A stretch of DNA of 64,000 nt from CAWVWD01 sp965662365 (GTDB lineage: Bacteria > Bacteroidota > Bacteroidia > Chitinophagales > Saprospiraceae). The stretch lies in contig CBFIHR010000018.1 in assembly GCA_965662365.1 (NCBI GenBank), positions 1 through 64,000 of the forward strand, written 5' to 3'. Positions 55,791 through 64,000 of this stretch are shown here, piece by piece; positions within the stretch are counted from its first letter, which is position 1, and every line of letters starts with the position of its first letter. Below the pieces are notes generated by a model, which saw only the letters and a program-made list of their open reading frames with translations, did not search any database and was not told the origin of the DNA. The position numbers and the translations under genes were made by a program.

Positions 55791-56871
55791 ATGATTATCG
55801 GAGTCCCTAAAGAAATTAAAAATAATGAAAGCAGAGTTGGTATGACACCAGCTGGTGTGTTTGAACTTACGAAAAAAGGTCATACGGTTTATATACAGTC
55901 TAATGCGGGCGAGTATAGTGGCTTTTCAAATGATGATTATGAAAATGTAGGTGCTACAATCTTAGACACTTTAGAGTCGGTTTACCAAAAAAGTGAAATG
56001 ATTGTAAAAGTTAAAGAGCCTATTATACAGGAATATGACTTAATAAGGGAGGGACAAATTGTATTTACTTATTTTCACTTTGCTTCAAGTCAAGAATTGA
56101 CGAAGGCTATGATTAAGTCAAAAGCTATTTGTATAGCCTACGAAACGGTTGAGGATGAAGATGGAACATTACCATTACTAACGCCAATGTCAGAAGTCGC
56201 AGGACGTATGTCCATACAGCAAGGTGCTAAATATTTAGAAAAGCCTGTAAAAGGTCGTGGACTACTTTTAGGAGGCGTGCCGGGTGTGGCACCGGTAAGG
56301 TATTAGTCTTAGGGGCAGGTGTTGTTGGAGTGCAGGCGGCTAAAATGGCAGCAGGTTTGGGAGCACATGTCACTATATTAGATATAGATATGAAACGTTT
56401 ACGATACGTTAATGATATTATGCCGTCACATGTTGTCACAGAGTTTTCTAATGAATTGAATATACGGAAACACATAAAAACACATGATTTAATTATTGGT
56501 GGAGTGTTACTTAAAGGTAAAAAAGCGCCTAAATTAATTAAAAGAGACATGTTAAAGGAATGCGACCCGGTACTGTGATTGTCGATGTTGCTGTAGATCA
56601 AGGAGGATGTGTAGAGACCTCAAGACCTACGACACATGAAGATCCGATATTTATTATTGATAATATTGTACACTATTGTGTTGCGAATATGCCAGGAGCG
56701 GTACCGTTTACTTCCACAGTAGCGTTAACGAATGTTACCTTACCTTACGTTCTAAAGATAGCAAATATGGGATGGGAAAAGGCTTGCGAACAAGACAATG
56801 GTATAAAAAAAGGACTTAATATTGTTCTTGGAGAAGTTATTTATAAAGAAATACTGGAAGCTTCGTTGTAG
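55791..56871 (+). pseudogene. ald: Alanine dehydrogenase, inactivated by two single-base deletions
   Basis: The three frame segments together read as a full-length alanine dehydrogenase: MIIGVPKEIKNNESRVGMTP, then VLVLGAGVVGVQAAKMAA (NAD loop), RPGTVIVDVAVDQGGC and PGAVPFTSTVALTN. The first break is near 56291-56293, where GTGGCACCGGTAAGG has lost one base of a Pro codon; the second is at 56557-56560, where AAGGAATGCGACC is one base short. Adding two bases gives 1083 bases, exactly 361 codons, the family length. The enzyme would interconvert alanine and pyruvate and has no obvious role in a polysaccharide locus. Sequencing error is the alternative. Confidence 0.85.
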
Positions 56872-56923
56872 TTACTTATAGAAGCATTGTGTACAAAAAT
56901 AATAAGCTTAAAAATATAACTTT

Positions 56924-56997
56924 CGAATTATGAATTATTCGTTATTTACTGAACTTTATGTGCGATAAATAATTCATAATTCATAATTCATAATTCG
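56924..56997. repeat. AATTCAT tandem array with inverted partner
   Basis: Units of AATTCAT repeat about four times at 56971-56996, and the stretch CGAATTATGAATTATT at 56924-56939 is its near-perfect inverted partner (15 of 16). RNA from here could fold into a long A/T hairpin before the fcl start at 57004. A similar AT-rich run is found at 3436-3458, before cysC. Confidence 0.75.
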
Positions 56998-57003
56998 CAT
57001 ACT

Positions 57004-57936
57004 ATGAATAAGTCAGCTAAAATATATATAGCAGGACACCGAGGAATGGTTGGTTCTGCAATTAAGAGAAGATTAGAAAACGTAGGGTTTGTAAACTTCG
57101 TAACTCGCACCTCAAAAGAACTGGATTTAAGAAATCAAGCGGCTGTTGCCGCTTTTTTTGTTGCAGAAAAGCCTGATTACGTATTTTTAGCAGCAGCAAA
57201 AGTAGGTGGAATTGTAGCAAACAATACGTATCGTGCGGAGTTTATTTATGATAATATCATGATTCAAAGTAATGTCATTCATCATGCTTATTTGAATGGC
57301 GTGAAGAAATTGATGTTTTTGGGGTCATCTTGTATTTATCCGAAATTTGCCGAGCAACCGATGCGAGAAGATGCTTTATTGACAGGTATTTTAGAGCCTA
57401 CGAATGAGCCTTACGCTATTGCGAAAATATCGGGTATCAAAATGTGCGATGCTTATCGTGCACAATATGGTTGTAATTTTATTTCGGCAATGCCAACAAA
57501 TTTATATGGACCGAATGATAATTATGATTTGCAGAAGTCGCACGTTTTACCAGCCTTGATTCGTAAATTTCATACCGCAAAAAAAGAGAATCTTTCAACG
57601 GTGACGATGTGGGGAACTGGTACACCGAAGCGTGAATTTTTGCATGCGGATGATTTGGCGGATGCCTGTTATTATTTAATGCAAAATTTTGAAGGAGAGG
57701 GGCCAATTAATGTAGGTGTTGGAGAAGATATTTCTATAAAAGACTTAGCATTGTTAGTTAAAAAAATCGTCGGATATGATGGCGAAATTGTCCATGATTT
57801 AACAAAACCTGATGGAACACCTCGGAAATTAATGAACGTTGATAAATTGACGAATGCTGGCTGGAAAGCTAAGATTACGTTAGAGCAAGGTATTCGCTCT
57901 GTTTACGAATCATTAAAAGATAAAGATTGGTATTAA
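57004..57936 (+). CDS. fcl: GDP-L-fucose synthase
   Basis: A 310-residue epimerase-reductase with AGHRGMVGSAIKRRLE, AAAKVGGIVANNTY, GSSCIYPKFAEQP (catalytic Cys), EPYAIAKISGIKMC (Tyr/Lys) and NLYGPNDNYDLQKSHVLPAL (catalytic His), the complete Fcl/WcaG signature. It converts the Gmd product to GDP-L-fucose. Confidence 0.96.
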   Translation: MNKSAKIYIAGHRGMVGSAIKRRLENVGFVNFVTRTSKELDLRNQAAVAAFFVAEKPDYVFLAAAKVGGIVANNTYRAEFIYDNIMIQSNVIHHAYLNGVKKLMFLGSSCIYPKFAEQPMREDALLTGILEPTNEPYAIAKISGIKMCDAYRAQYGCNFISAMPTNLYGPNDNYDLQKSHVLPALIRKFHTAKKENLSTVTMWGTGTPKREFLHADDLADACYYLMQNFEGEGPINVGVGEDISIKDLALLVKKIVGYDGEIVHDLTKPDGTPRKLMNVDKLTNAGWKAKITLEQGIRSVYESLKDKDWY

Positions 57937-57956
57937 GTATTTTAAGATCTCATAGA

Positions 57957-58439
57957 ATGACTATTTTTGAAACAACAGAAGCAGAGTTAAAAGCTCAAGG
58001 ATTTGAGTTTGAGCGCGTAGATTTCAATCGTCCGTGGGGTGGTTTTTTTGTTATTGATGAAAATCAAGCAGATCAATTTACAGCAGCTTACTTCTCAGGA
58101 ATGAATAATGCGGATTTAATTGAGGGAAGGAAAGTCAGTCCGAAAATTTTATTGGTAGCTCCTAAAAAACGGTTGTCTTGGCAGTATCATCATAGACGTT
58201 CAGAGGTTTGGAGAGTCATTGAAGGAGAAGTAGGCATTGTTAGGAGTGAAACGGATGAACAAGGAGAATTAGAAACCTTTAAAGTTGGTGATGTGATTAT
58301 TTTAAAAAAAGGAGAACGTCATCGTTTAGTCGGTTTGTCAGATTGGGGAAAAGTTGCTGAAATTTGGCAGCATACAGACCCTGAAAACCCTTCTAATGAA
58401 GAGGATATTGTGCGGTTACAAGATGATTTTGGAAGGTAA
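57957..58439 (+). CDS. Cupin, type II phosphomannose isomerase-like
   Basis: A 160-residue single-domain cupin: RPWGGFFVIDE, LSWQYHHRRSEVWRVIEGEVGI (metal-binding His and Glu) and VGDVIILKKGERHRLVGL. This is the C-terminal domain pattern of bifunctional PMI/mannose-1-P guanylyltransferase, which isomerises fructose-6-P to mannose-6-P; such separate cupins are common in Bacteroidota. It would supply the mannose branch for GDP-fucose. I chose ATG 57957; the GTG-like 57927 start would overlap fcl. A strong terminator follows. Confidence 0.8.
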   Translation: MTIFETTEAELKAQGFEFERVDFNRPWGGFFVIDENQADQFTAAYFSGMNNADLIEGRKVSPKILLVAPKKRLSWQYHHRRSEVWRVIEGEVGIVRSETDEQGELETFKVGDVIILKKGERHRLVGLSDWGKVAEIWQHTDPENPSNEEDIVRLQDDFGR

Positions 58440-58470
58440 AACGCAAGGCAATAAATTTGAGTATTAAAAG

Positions 58471-58518
58471 AATGGTTCTTTAACTTCAGGTATTTTAGAA
58501 GTAAAGAACCATTTTTTT
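58471..58518 (+). terminator. Rho-independent terminator after the fucose genes
   Basis: AATGGTTCTTTAACTTC (58471-58487) pairs with GAAGTAAAGAACCATT (58498-58513) with one bulged A and a 10-base loop, and the stem runs into seven Ts (58512-58518). It would end the transcript that includes fcl and the cupin. Confidence 0.8.
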
Positions 58519-58554
58519 ATATAAAATTTTGATAAACAGTTATACAATAGTTTG

Positions 58555-58562
58555 TACTTTTG
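58555..58562 (+). promoter_or_regulatory. Possible -7 promoter element TACTTTTG for the WecA-like gene
   Basis: TACTTTTG fits the Bacteroidota -7 consensus TAnnTTTG, and it lies about 90 bases before the ATG at 58654 and directly after a terminator, a place where a promoter is needed. A TTG at 58529-58531 is the nearest -33-like triplet but is 23 bases away, a little far. Confidence 0.4.
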
Positions 58563-58653
58563 CATTTTTACTCGTCATGGCATAACAAAGTGGTTTTGGT
58601 ATTGCTTTTCATGTTGTCTCGTGTATATAATCGATTCATAAACAAAAAATTAG

Positions 58654-59739
58654 ATGTACGATATCACTTTAAGCTTTATTACTGCATTTGCAATTACTTA
58701 TCTTGTAGTTCCGTCAATTATTCGAGTTGCAAAAGTCAAAAGGTTGATGGACGTACCAGGCGAACGGGCAGCACATGACACTCCTACTCCTTCATTAGGA
58801 GGGATTGCCATCTTTGCAGGGACGGTTTTTGCCATTACATTATGGACACCATTCAGTTATTTTGCTAATTTGCAGTATATACTGGCTGCAATGATTATTA
58901 TCTTTCTAATCGGAGCAAAAGATGATGTTCTTCCTATGAGTCCGTCACGAAAACTGGGTGGTCAAATTATTGTGGCGCTAATCTTAGTTTTTAGAGCAGA
59001 TGTCGTGATTGATAACTTTTATGGCCTATTTGGTATTTATGAGCTTTATGAATGGTTCAGTGTTATATTTTCCATCTTTGTGATCATTTTGATTATTAAT
59101 GCTTTCAATTTAATTGATGGTATAAATGGATTGGCCGCAAGTCTTGGTATTACTATCTCAATAGTTTTTGGAACATGGTTTTTCTTAATCGAACGAGTCG
59201 AGTTAGCAATGGTCGCTTTTGCATTAACAGGTGCATTAGTTGCTTTTCTGAAGTACAACTTTAAAAAAGATGCTGAGATTTTTATGGGAGATACGGGGTC
59301 TATGTTGGTAGGTTTCGTTTGCACTATATTAGCGGTTAAGTGCTTAGAGACTCATAATGGTTATTTTGTAGAGAAATTAATAGAAAAACCTTATTTAGGG
59401 ATTTATAAAATGGAAGCCGCTCCTGCGATTGTTATTGGAATATTAATTATTCCACTATTTGATACCCTCAAGGTTTTTATTACTCGAATGCTTAAAGGGC
59501 GTTCACCTTTCATGCCTGACAAAACACATACGCATCATCTATTATTGGATACAGGCTTGTCTCATACACAATCTACAATCGTCCTAACTGTAGTGAATAT
59601 TATTTTCATATTAATAGCCTTTTACTTTCAATATTTAGAAACATTCTGGTTAATGATTATTATTATCGGATTGGCTACTATCAGTTCTACATTATTATCT
59701 TATACTTCAGCTAAAATCAAATTACAGAAAGATGATTGA
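58654..59739 (+). CDS. MraY/WecA-family polyprenyl-phosphate sugar-1-phosphate transferase
   Basis: A 361-residue protein with about 10-11 membrane helices. Key motifs: DVPGERAAHDTPTPSLGG, GAKDDVLPMSPSRKLGGQ (Asp-Asp), NAFNLIDGINGLAASLG, FMGDTGSMLVGF and a C-terminal HTHHLLLDTGLSHTQ, which match WecA/TagO rather than MraY. It transfers a GlcNAc-1-P-type sugar to undecaprenyl phosphate. With 43374 and 52597 it is the third potential initiator in the window. Confidence 0.93.
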   Translation: MYDITLSFITAFAITYLVVPSIIRVAKVKRLMDVPGERAAHDTPTPSLGGIAIFAGTVFAITLWTPFSYFANLQYILAAMIIIFLIGAKDDVLPMSPSRKLGGQIIVALILVFRADVVIDNFYGLFGIYELYEWFSVIFSIFVIILIINAFNLIDGINGLAASLGITISIVFGTWFFLIERVELAMVAFALTGALVAFLKYNFKKDAEIFMGDTGSMLVGFVCTILAVKCLETHNGYFVEKLIEKPYLGIYKMEAAPAIVIGILIIPLFDTLKVFITRMLKGRSPFMPDKTHTHHLLLDTGLSHTQSTIVLTVVNIIFILIAFYFQYLETFWLMIIIIGLATISSTLLSYTSAKIKLQKDD

Positions 59740-59745
59740 AAATGA

Positions 59746-59783
59746 GTGTCTTATCTAATATTCCTGAATATTAGATAAGACAC
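59746..59783. repeat. Perfect 18-bp inverted repeat
   Basis: GTGTCTTATCTAATATTC (59746-59763) and its exact complement (59766-59783) are separated by only CT. It begins 6 bases after the WecA-like stop. No T-run follows on either side, so it is either a factor-dependent terminator, an RNA-stabilising hairpin or a protein-binding palindrome. Confidence 0.85.
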
Positions 59784-59871
59784 AGCTATAACTTTATTAT
59801 TTATATTAAAATAGTGGAAGTTGTAGTAAAAACGCATGGATTTAACAAAATTTATTGATTTATTATTCTTC

Positions 59872-59900
59872 AATCCATAAGCGTCTTATGGATTTTTTTT
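59872..59900 (+). terminator. Rho-independent terminator directly upstream of the Wzi-like gene
   Basis: AATCCATAAG (59872-59881), loop CGT, CTTATGGATT (59885-59894) and an uninterrupted T-run to 59900. It ends only 13 bases before ATG 59914, where it could act as an attenuator in the leader of the Wzi-like gene. Confidence 0.8.
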
Positions 59901-59913
59901 AACAAAAACCAAT

Positions 59914-61527
59914 ATGAAATTATATCAATTATTATTGACAGTATTTTTATTGTTCTCAAGTATTTTACTTTATGGACAGAATATTGTCATTCCTATCCAG
60001 CATGATTTTGCTAATCAGTACGAACGAGAATTGAATCGCTTGGATAAAAACATTCATACAGGTGTAAAACCCTTGGCAAATAAAAAAATCTATCATATTG
60101 TTGATAGTACGATTGAAAGTTTACGGTTGGATACAGATTTAGGAAGAAGTAATTTTGGGAATTTTGCTTTTAACGAAAATTTATTCAAAATTAATAAAGA
60201 TAACGACTACTATCTGACAGGGAATTTATTATTAGGTTTTAATGTAGGACAAGCGTCAGATACTGCCTATGGTAGCTTTATCAGAGGAGGACGAATAGAA
60301 GGAAGTATTGGTGAAAAAGTTTTTTTCTCATCGGATATTTATTTAGCAAATTCTATCCTGCCGGATTATCTAACGAATAGAAACGACGATACCAGGACTT
60401 TCAATGGAAATGGGGCTTCAAGAATTTATATAGCTAATAACGGTGAACGTCAGCAAAGTACAATGAATGCTACCGGACAGGTTACTTATCAACCAAATAA
60501 GTTTTTTCAGTTTCAGTTAGGACAAGGTAAAAACTTTATTGGAGATGGTTACCGCTCAATGTTACTATCGGATTATGCAACATTTTATCCTTATTTTAAA
60601 GTAACTACTTCATTTTGGAATATTCAATATACTAATTTATACACCTCGATGATTGATGTTCAGAGTGGGCTAACATCACAAGGGCTTTTACCAAGGAAAT
60701 ATGTTACTTCGCATCATTTATCATGGAATATAAATTCAAGGTTGAATATTGGATTATTCGAAACAATTATTTATGAAGATAGCGCTAACACAAGAGGTTT
60801 TGATTTTCATTATCTAAATCCAGTTATTTTCTATCGTCCTATTGAGTATGAAATAGGCTCACTAGGTGGTAATGCTTTGATAGGTTTGAATGCTAAATAT
60901 AAAATAACAGACGATATTCATGCCTACGGACAATTTATAATTGATGAATTATCTTTTTCAAATAACCGAAGAGGAAATGGTTGGTGGGGCAATAAATATG
61001 GTTGGCAATTAGGAATCAAGTCGTTTAATACCATTATTCCTAACTTGACGGTACAAACAGAAGTAAACTCGGCAACTGCATATACTTATTCTCACAAAAC
61101 ACCGCTACAAAATTATGCAAATAGCAATTTGGCTTTGGCACATCCTTTAGGAGCAAATTTTATAGAATCTATGTCAATTATTCGTTATCAAAAAGATAGG
61201 TTGACGGGGAAGTTTCAGTTGATGTATGCTATTCAAGGATTAGACAGTTTAGGGTCAAACTGGGGGACGAACATCAATGAATCTTACGATAATCGGGAGC
61301 AAGATTTTGGCAATGAGTTATTGCAAGGCGTAAGAACGACAACTACTTTTGCAGATGTTTCCGTAGGTTATATTATTAATCCTCGTTCCAATTTTCATGT
61401 AGAGTTGGGCTACCGTTATAGAGGTCTTCGACCAAAAGTAGAAGTCGGTGACTTGCAAGCTACTACTGATAGTTTTGTTTATATAGGTTTTAAGACTAAT
61501 TTTGTGAATTGGTATTATGATTATTAA
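59914..61527 (+). CDS. wzi: Wzi-like capsule assembly outer-membrane protein
   Basis: A 537-residue protein with a signal peptide (MKLYQLLLTVFLLFSSILLYGQ, cleavage after about residue 21) and a long run of amphipathic beta-strands ending in an aromatic residue region (NFVNWYYDY), as in outer-membrane barrels. Motifs such as FQFQLGQGKNFIGDGYRSML and FHYLNPVIFYRP are characteristic of the Bacteroidota capsule-assembly Wzi family, which anchors the polymer at the cell surface. The gene is preceded by a terminator hairpin. Confidence 0.88.
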   Translation: MKLYQLLLTVFLLFSSILLYGQNIVIPIQHDFANQYERELNRLDKNIHTGVKPLANKKIYHIVDSTIESLRLDTDLGRSNFGNFAFNENLFKINKDNDYYLTGNLLLGFNVGQASDTAYGSFIRGGRIEGSIGEKVFFSSDIYLANSILPDYLTNRNDDTRTFNGNGASRIYIANNGERQQSTMNATGQVTYQPNKFFQFQLGQGKNFIGDGYRSMLLSDYATFYPYFKVTTSFWNIQYTNLYTSMIDVQSGLTSQGLLPRKYVTSHHLSWNINSRLNIGLFETIIYEDSANTRGFDFHYLNPVIFYRPIEYEIGSLGGNALIGLNAKYKITDDIHAYGQFIIDELSFSNNRRGNGWWGNKYGWQLGIKSFNTIIPNLTVQTEVNSATAYTYSHKTPLQNYANSNLALAHPLGANFIESMSIIRYQKDRLTGKFQLMYAIQGLDSLGSNWGTNINESYDNREQDFGNELLQGVRTTTTFADVSVGYIINPRSNFHVELGYRYRGLRPKVEVGDLQATTDSFVYIGFKTNFVNWYYDY

Positions 61528-61538
61528 TGATGTAAACA

Positions 61539-62309
61539 ATGAAAATTTCCATTATCACGCCTACACTTAATTGTGAAAAACTTATTCGAAGAACAATGGA
61601 TTCAATTTTTCTTCAAGAAGGAGTAGAAATTGAACAAATTGTTATTGATGGAGTATCAAAAGATGGAACTATAGCTGTATTGAAAGAATATGAAAAAAAG
61701 TGTAATTATCTAACAATAATATCGGAAAAGGATAATGGACTTTATGATGCAATGAATAAAGGTATTCAACTGGCTACAGGTGATGTTATTGGTATATTAA
61801 ATGCAGGTGACTTTTATGCGAATCGACATATTCTAAAGAAAGTTATGTTAAAGTTTGAAAATGAAGAAACTGATTCTGTGTATGGAGACTTAGTCTATAT
61901 CAAAGGGGATAAGATTGAAAATATTGTCAGAGTTTGGAGATCAGGGAAATTAGGAAAAGATAAATTCTATAAAGGTTGGATGCCGCCGCACCCAACCTTT
62001 TTTGTTAAAAAATCTATTTATGAGAAATACGGATTTTTCAATACAGATTTGAAAATTTCAGCGGATTATGAGCTGATTCTTCGTTTTTTATTAAAAAATG
62101 GAGTTCCTTCTGTCTATATTCCAAAAGTATTAGTTTATATGCCTATTGGCGGAGTAAGTAATGCTTCTTTTACAAATAGGCTTCAAGCAAATCGAGAAGA
62201 CAAAAAAGCTTGGAAATTAAATAAACTAAAACCTAAGTTTTATACGATAATTTGGAAACCTTTGTCTAAGGTTAAGCAGTTTTTTTTGAAGAGTAAAATA
62301 AATGAGTAA
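61539..62309 (+). CDS. Glycosyltransferase family 2
   Basis: A 256-residue GT-A enzyme: ISIITPTLNCEKLIRRTMDS at the N-terminus, IDGVSKDGTIAVLKEYE, SEKDNGLYDAMNKGIQLA, ILNAGDFYANRHIL and the acceptor-side SADYELILRFL. This is the WcaA/WcaE-like type with a short C-terminus. Its last 8 bases overlap the next gene. Confidence 0.93.
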   Translation: MKISIITPTLNCEKLIRRTMDSIFLQEGVEIEQIVIDGVSKDGTIAVLKEYEKKCNYLTIISEKDNGLYDAMNKGIQLATGDVIGILNAGDFYANRHILKKVMLKFENEETDSVYGDLVYIKGDKIENIVRVWRSGKLGKDKFYKGWMPPHPTFFVKKSIYEKYGFFNTDLKISADYELILRFLLKNGVPSVYIPKVLVYMPIGGVSNASFTNRLQANREDKKAWKLNKLKPKFYTIIWKPLSKVKQFFLKSKINE

Positions 62310-63462
62310 AAAGCGACTTTTAATTTTTATAGATTGGTTTTATCCAGGGTTTAAAGGAGGAGGTCCAATGGCTTCTTGTCTAAACTTAATCAATGAGGTT
62401 CATCAAGATTTTGAAATTTTCATTTTTACCAGGGCGAATGATTATTTAGAAACTAAAAATTATGAAGATATATTAACCAATCAATGGCAAAATTTTCAAA
62501 ACATTTCTAAAATATATTATTGTAACAATAAAGATCTGTCAATAATAAAGATATATAAGATTATTAATGAAGTAAAACCTAATATAGTATATCTAAATGG
62601 GATGTTCTCAACTTACTTTACGATTGTGCCTATCTTTTTAAATCATTTTATTCGTAAGATTCATATTAATTGCAAATTGATTTTAGTTCCAAGAGGAATG
62701 TTAATGGATGGAAAGTTACAGTTCAAAAAGACTAAAAAACTAATATTTCTCAATTTATTTAGAGTTTTAGGATTACAACGTAAATTGTATTTACAAGTAA
62801 CAAGTGAGGCAGAAAAAGAAGCATCAATATTTCGTTTGAAACTATTAAATACACAGTCATTCTTAATTCCTAATGTGCCTCACAAACGCTTACTTTCAAA
62901 GCAAGTATCTACTAAAAAAAGGAAAGAACTTCGACTGTTTTTTGCGTCAAGAGTGGCTCGTGAAAAGAATATTTTGTTTATTTTGAACCTTTTAAAGAAA
63001 ATTAATCTACCAATTAGTTTAGATATTTTTGGGGCGATAGATCACCTTGAATATTGGGAACTTTGTAAAGAAACTATAGAAAAACTTCCCCAATGTATCA
63101 GTGTTAATTATAAAGGTGTATATAAACCTGACGATATCCAGAATATTTTTAAATCATATCATGCTTTTATTTTACCAACGTTTGGAGAGAATTTCGGTCA
63201 TGTGATTATTGAAGCGTTAGCAATAGGAAAACCTGTTATTACAACACCAACAACACCATGGGGCGAAATTGAAAATAATAACGCAGGATGGATAATTGAT
63301 TTAGAAAATGAGGAAAAGTATAGCGAGGTATTAAGAGAACTTTATGAAATGGATAATGCAGAATATCAAATCAAGGCTAATGCTGCGTTTGATTATGCAA
63401 AAGCATATATGCAAAAAATTAATTACCGAAAACTTTATAAAGATTTTTTCCTGTCTATTTAA
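62302..63462 (+). CDS. Glycosyltransferase family 4
   Basis: A 386-residue GT-B protein: IDWFYPGFKGGGPMASCLNL at the N-terminus, LFFASRVAREKNILFILNLL and LPTFGENFGHVIIEALAIGKPVI (E-x7-E). It overlaps the previous gene by 8 bases and is followed by another glycosyltransferase after 2 bases, so this is a tight operon. Confidence 0.92.
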   Translation: MSKKRLLIFIDWFYPGFKGGGPMASCLNLINEVHQDFEIFIFTRANDYLETKNYEDILTNQWQNFQNISKIYYCNNKDLSIIKIYKIINEVKPNIVYLNGMFSTYFTIVPIFLNHFIRKIHINCKLILVPRGMLMDGKLQFKKTKKLIFLNLFRVLGLQRKLYLQVTSEAEKEASIFRLKLLNTQSFLIPNVPHKRLLSKQVSTKKRKELRLFFASRVAREKNILFILNLLKKINLPISLDIFGAIDHLEYWELCKETIEKLPQCISVNYKGVYKPDDIQNIFKSYHAFILPTFGENFGHVIIEALAIGKPVITTPTTPWGEIENNNAGWIIDLENEEKYSEVLRELYEMDNAEYQIKANAAFDYAKAYMQKINYRKLYKDFFLSI

Positions 63463-63464
63463 CT

Positions 63465-64000
63465 ATGAAAATTATTTTTTTCCAACGTAAACCTTATCAA
63501 GATTTTGTCAGTATTGAGCATGTGTTTAATATGGTTCGGGCAGAACTTGGCTTTGAAATAGAACCCAAGGTTTATATTTCAAAGTATCATAGTAAAGGGA
63601 TTTGGAAACGAGTTTATAATATTTTTGAGGCTTATTTTAGGCAAGGTGAAATTAATCATGTAACAGGAGATGTTAATTTCTTAGTTTTGGGTCTAAGAAG
63701 AAGCAAAACAATATTGAGCACACATGGAACATTTGTAGTTACTCAAAATTTTTTTGCAAAAAAAATACTTAGGTTATTTTGGTGGTATTTACCTCTGAAG
63801 AAGGCTCGTTTTATTACTGTGGTTTCTGATTTTTTAAAAGAAGAAATTATCGAAAGATACAATTGTAACTCTAAAAAAATATTCGTAATTCCCAATCCTG
63901 TTAATCCTATTTTCAAACAGGTGTCAAAAGTTTTTTCAGACTCACCAACAATTTTACAAGTTGGTGTAAAACCTGCTAAAAATATTGAACGTCTATTAGA
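63465..64000 (+). CDS. Glycosyltransferase family 4, N-terminal part (3' end outside window)
   Basis: An open frame from ATG 63465 to the end of the window, about 178 codons without a stop. Features include MKIIFFQRKPYQDF, NHVTGDVNFLVLGLR, ILSTHGTFVV, ITVVSDFLKEEIIERY (a GT4 hinge motif), IPNPVNPIFK and ILQVGVKPAKNIERL, the start of the donor domain. It follows the preceding glycosyltransferase after 2 bases. Confidence 0.87.
   Translation, partial: MKIIFFQRKPYQDFVSIEHVFNMVRAELGFEIEPKVYISKYHSKGIWKRVYNIFEAYFRQGEINHVTGDVNFLVLGLRRSKTILSTHGTFVVTQNFFAKKILRLFWWYLPLKKARFITVVSDFLKEEIIERYNCNSKKIFVIPNPVNPIFKQVSKVFSDSPTILQVGVKPAKNIERLL

Noticed and set aside
56330..56871. Two short frames as separate genes
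   Set aside because: They are consecutive parts of a single alanine dehydrogenase split by one-base deletions.
58560..58778. Open frame of 72 codons upstream of the WecA-like gene
   Set aside because: It overlaps the start of a well-supported gene, has no recognisable domain, and begins inside the probable promoter region.

Overview
The window is low-GC DNA (roughly one third G+C by eye) from a member of the Bacteroidota. The evidence is the gene families: an EpsG-type polymerase, a DUF4838 lipoprotein, a DUF2061 protein beside cysD/cysN and the Bacteroidota style of Wza/Wzc. Shine-Dalgarno sites are also weak or absent, and several genes need TTG or GTG starts. I cannot name a genus. A 100-base run of N at 27329-27428 shows that this is a draft scaffold. 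Almost every gene lies on the + strand and the window is one long cell-surface polysaccharide (capsule/exopolysaccharide or O-antigen) biosynthesis region; both edges cut through a gene. I saw no rRNA, tRNA or CRISPR array.

Layout. 1-3403: end of a wbpE-like aminotransferase, a PH-domain protein, a wbpD-like acetyltransferase, a Gfo/Idh/MocA oxidoreductase and a UDP-xylose synthase-like enzyme. 3465-6682: cysC, cysD, a DUF2061 protein and cysN, which make APS and PAPS. 6782-9916: rfbB, rfbC, a Uma2 nuclease-like gene and rfbA (no rfbD seen). 10096-14015: export control (PHP phosphatase, Wza-like lipoprotein, Wzc-like tyrosine autokinase). 14031-22511: nucleotide-sugar genes (tviB/tviC-like pair, ugd, a broken UDP-glucuronate 4-epimerase, then a complete wbpE-D-B-I set for UDP-ManNAc3NAcA). 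22579-44093: flippase, polymerase, glycosyltransferases, three sulfotransferases, two paralogous NodB-like proteins, an ATP-grasp protein, acyltransferases, a DUF4838 lipoprotein and a sugar-phosphate transferase. 44185-50142: two tandem MBOAT + SGNH-like acylation cassettes with an ISL3-type insertion between them. 51355-54528: aminotransferase, second sugar-phosphate transferase and UDP-GlcNAc 4,6-dehydratase-like enzyme, a probable diamino-trideoxy-hexose module. 54589-58439: gmd, a frameshifted alanine dehydrogenase, fcl and a PMI-type cupin. 58654-64000: WecA-like transferase, Wzi-like outer-membrane protein and three glycosyltransferases, the last one cut by the window end.

How it fits together. 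Sugar donors predicted from the genes are UDP-GlcA, UDP-Xyl, UDP-GlcNAcA/GalNAcA, UDP-ManNAc3NAcA, GDP-Fuc, a bacillosamine-like sugar and possibly dTDP-Rha. A flippase (22579), polymerase (27937), Wza/Wzc pair and Wzi fit Wzy-dependent assembly. The most interesting inference is that the polymer is sulfated: PAPS-forming genes without any visible sulfite-making reductase lie in the same region as three separate sulfotransferase genes, and two acylation cassettes suggest O-acyl decoration as well.

Mobile DNA and decay are concentrated at 25841-27793 and 46547-51332. The first site is nested: a degenerate IS630-type element, then an IS1-like transposase remnant interrupted by an ISL3-type element with a perfect 8-bp target duplication. 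Most of that ISL3 copy is hidden in the N gap. A foldback MITE with ISL3-like ends follows.
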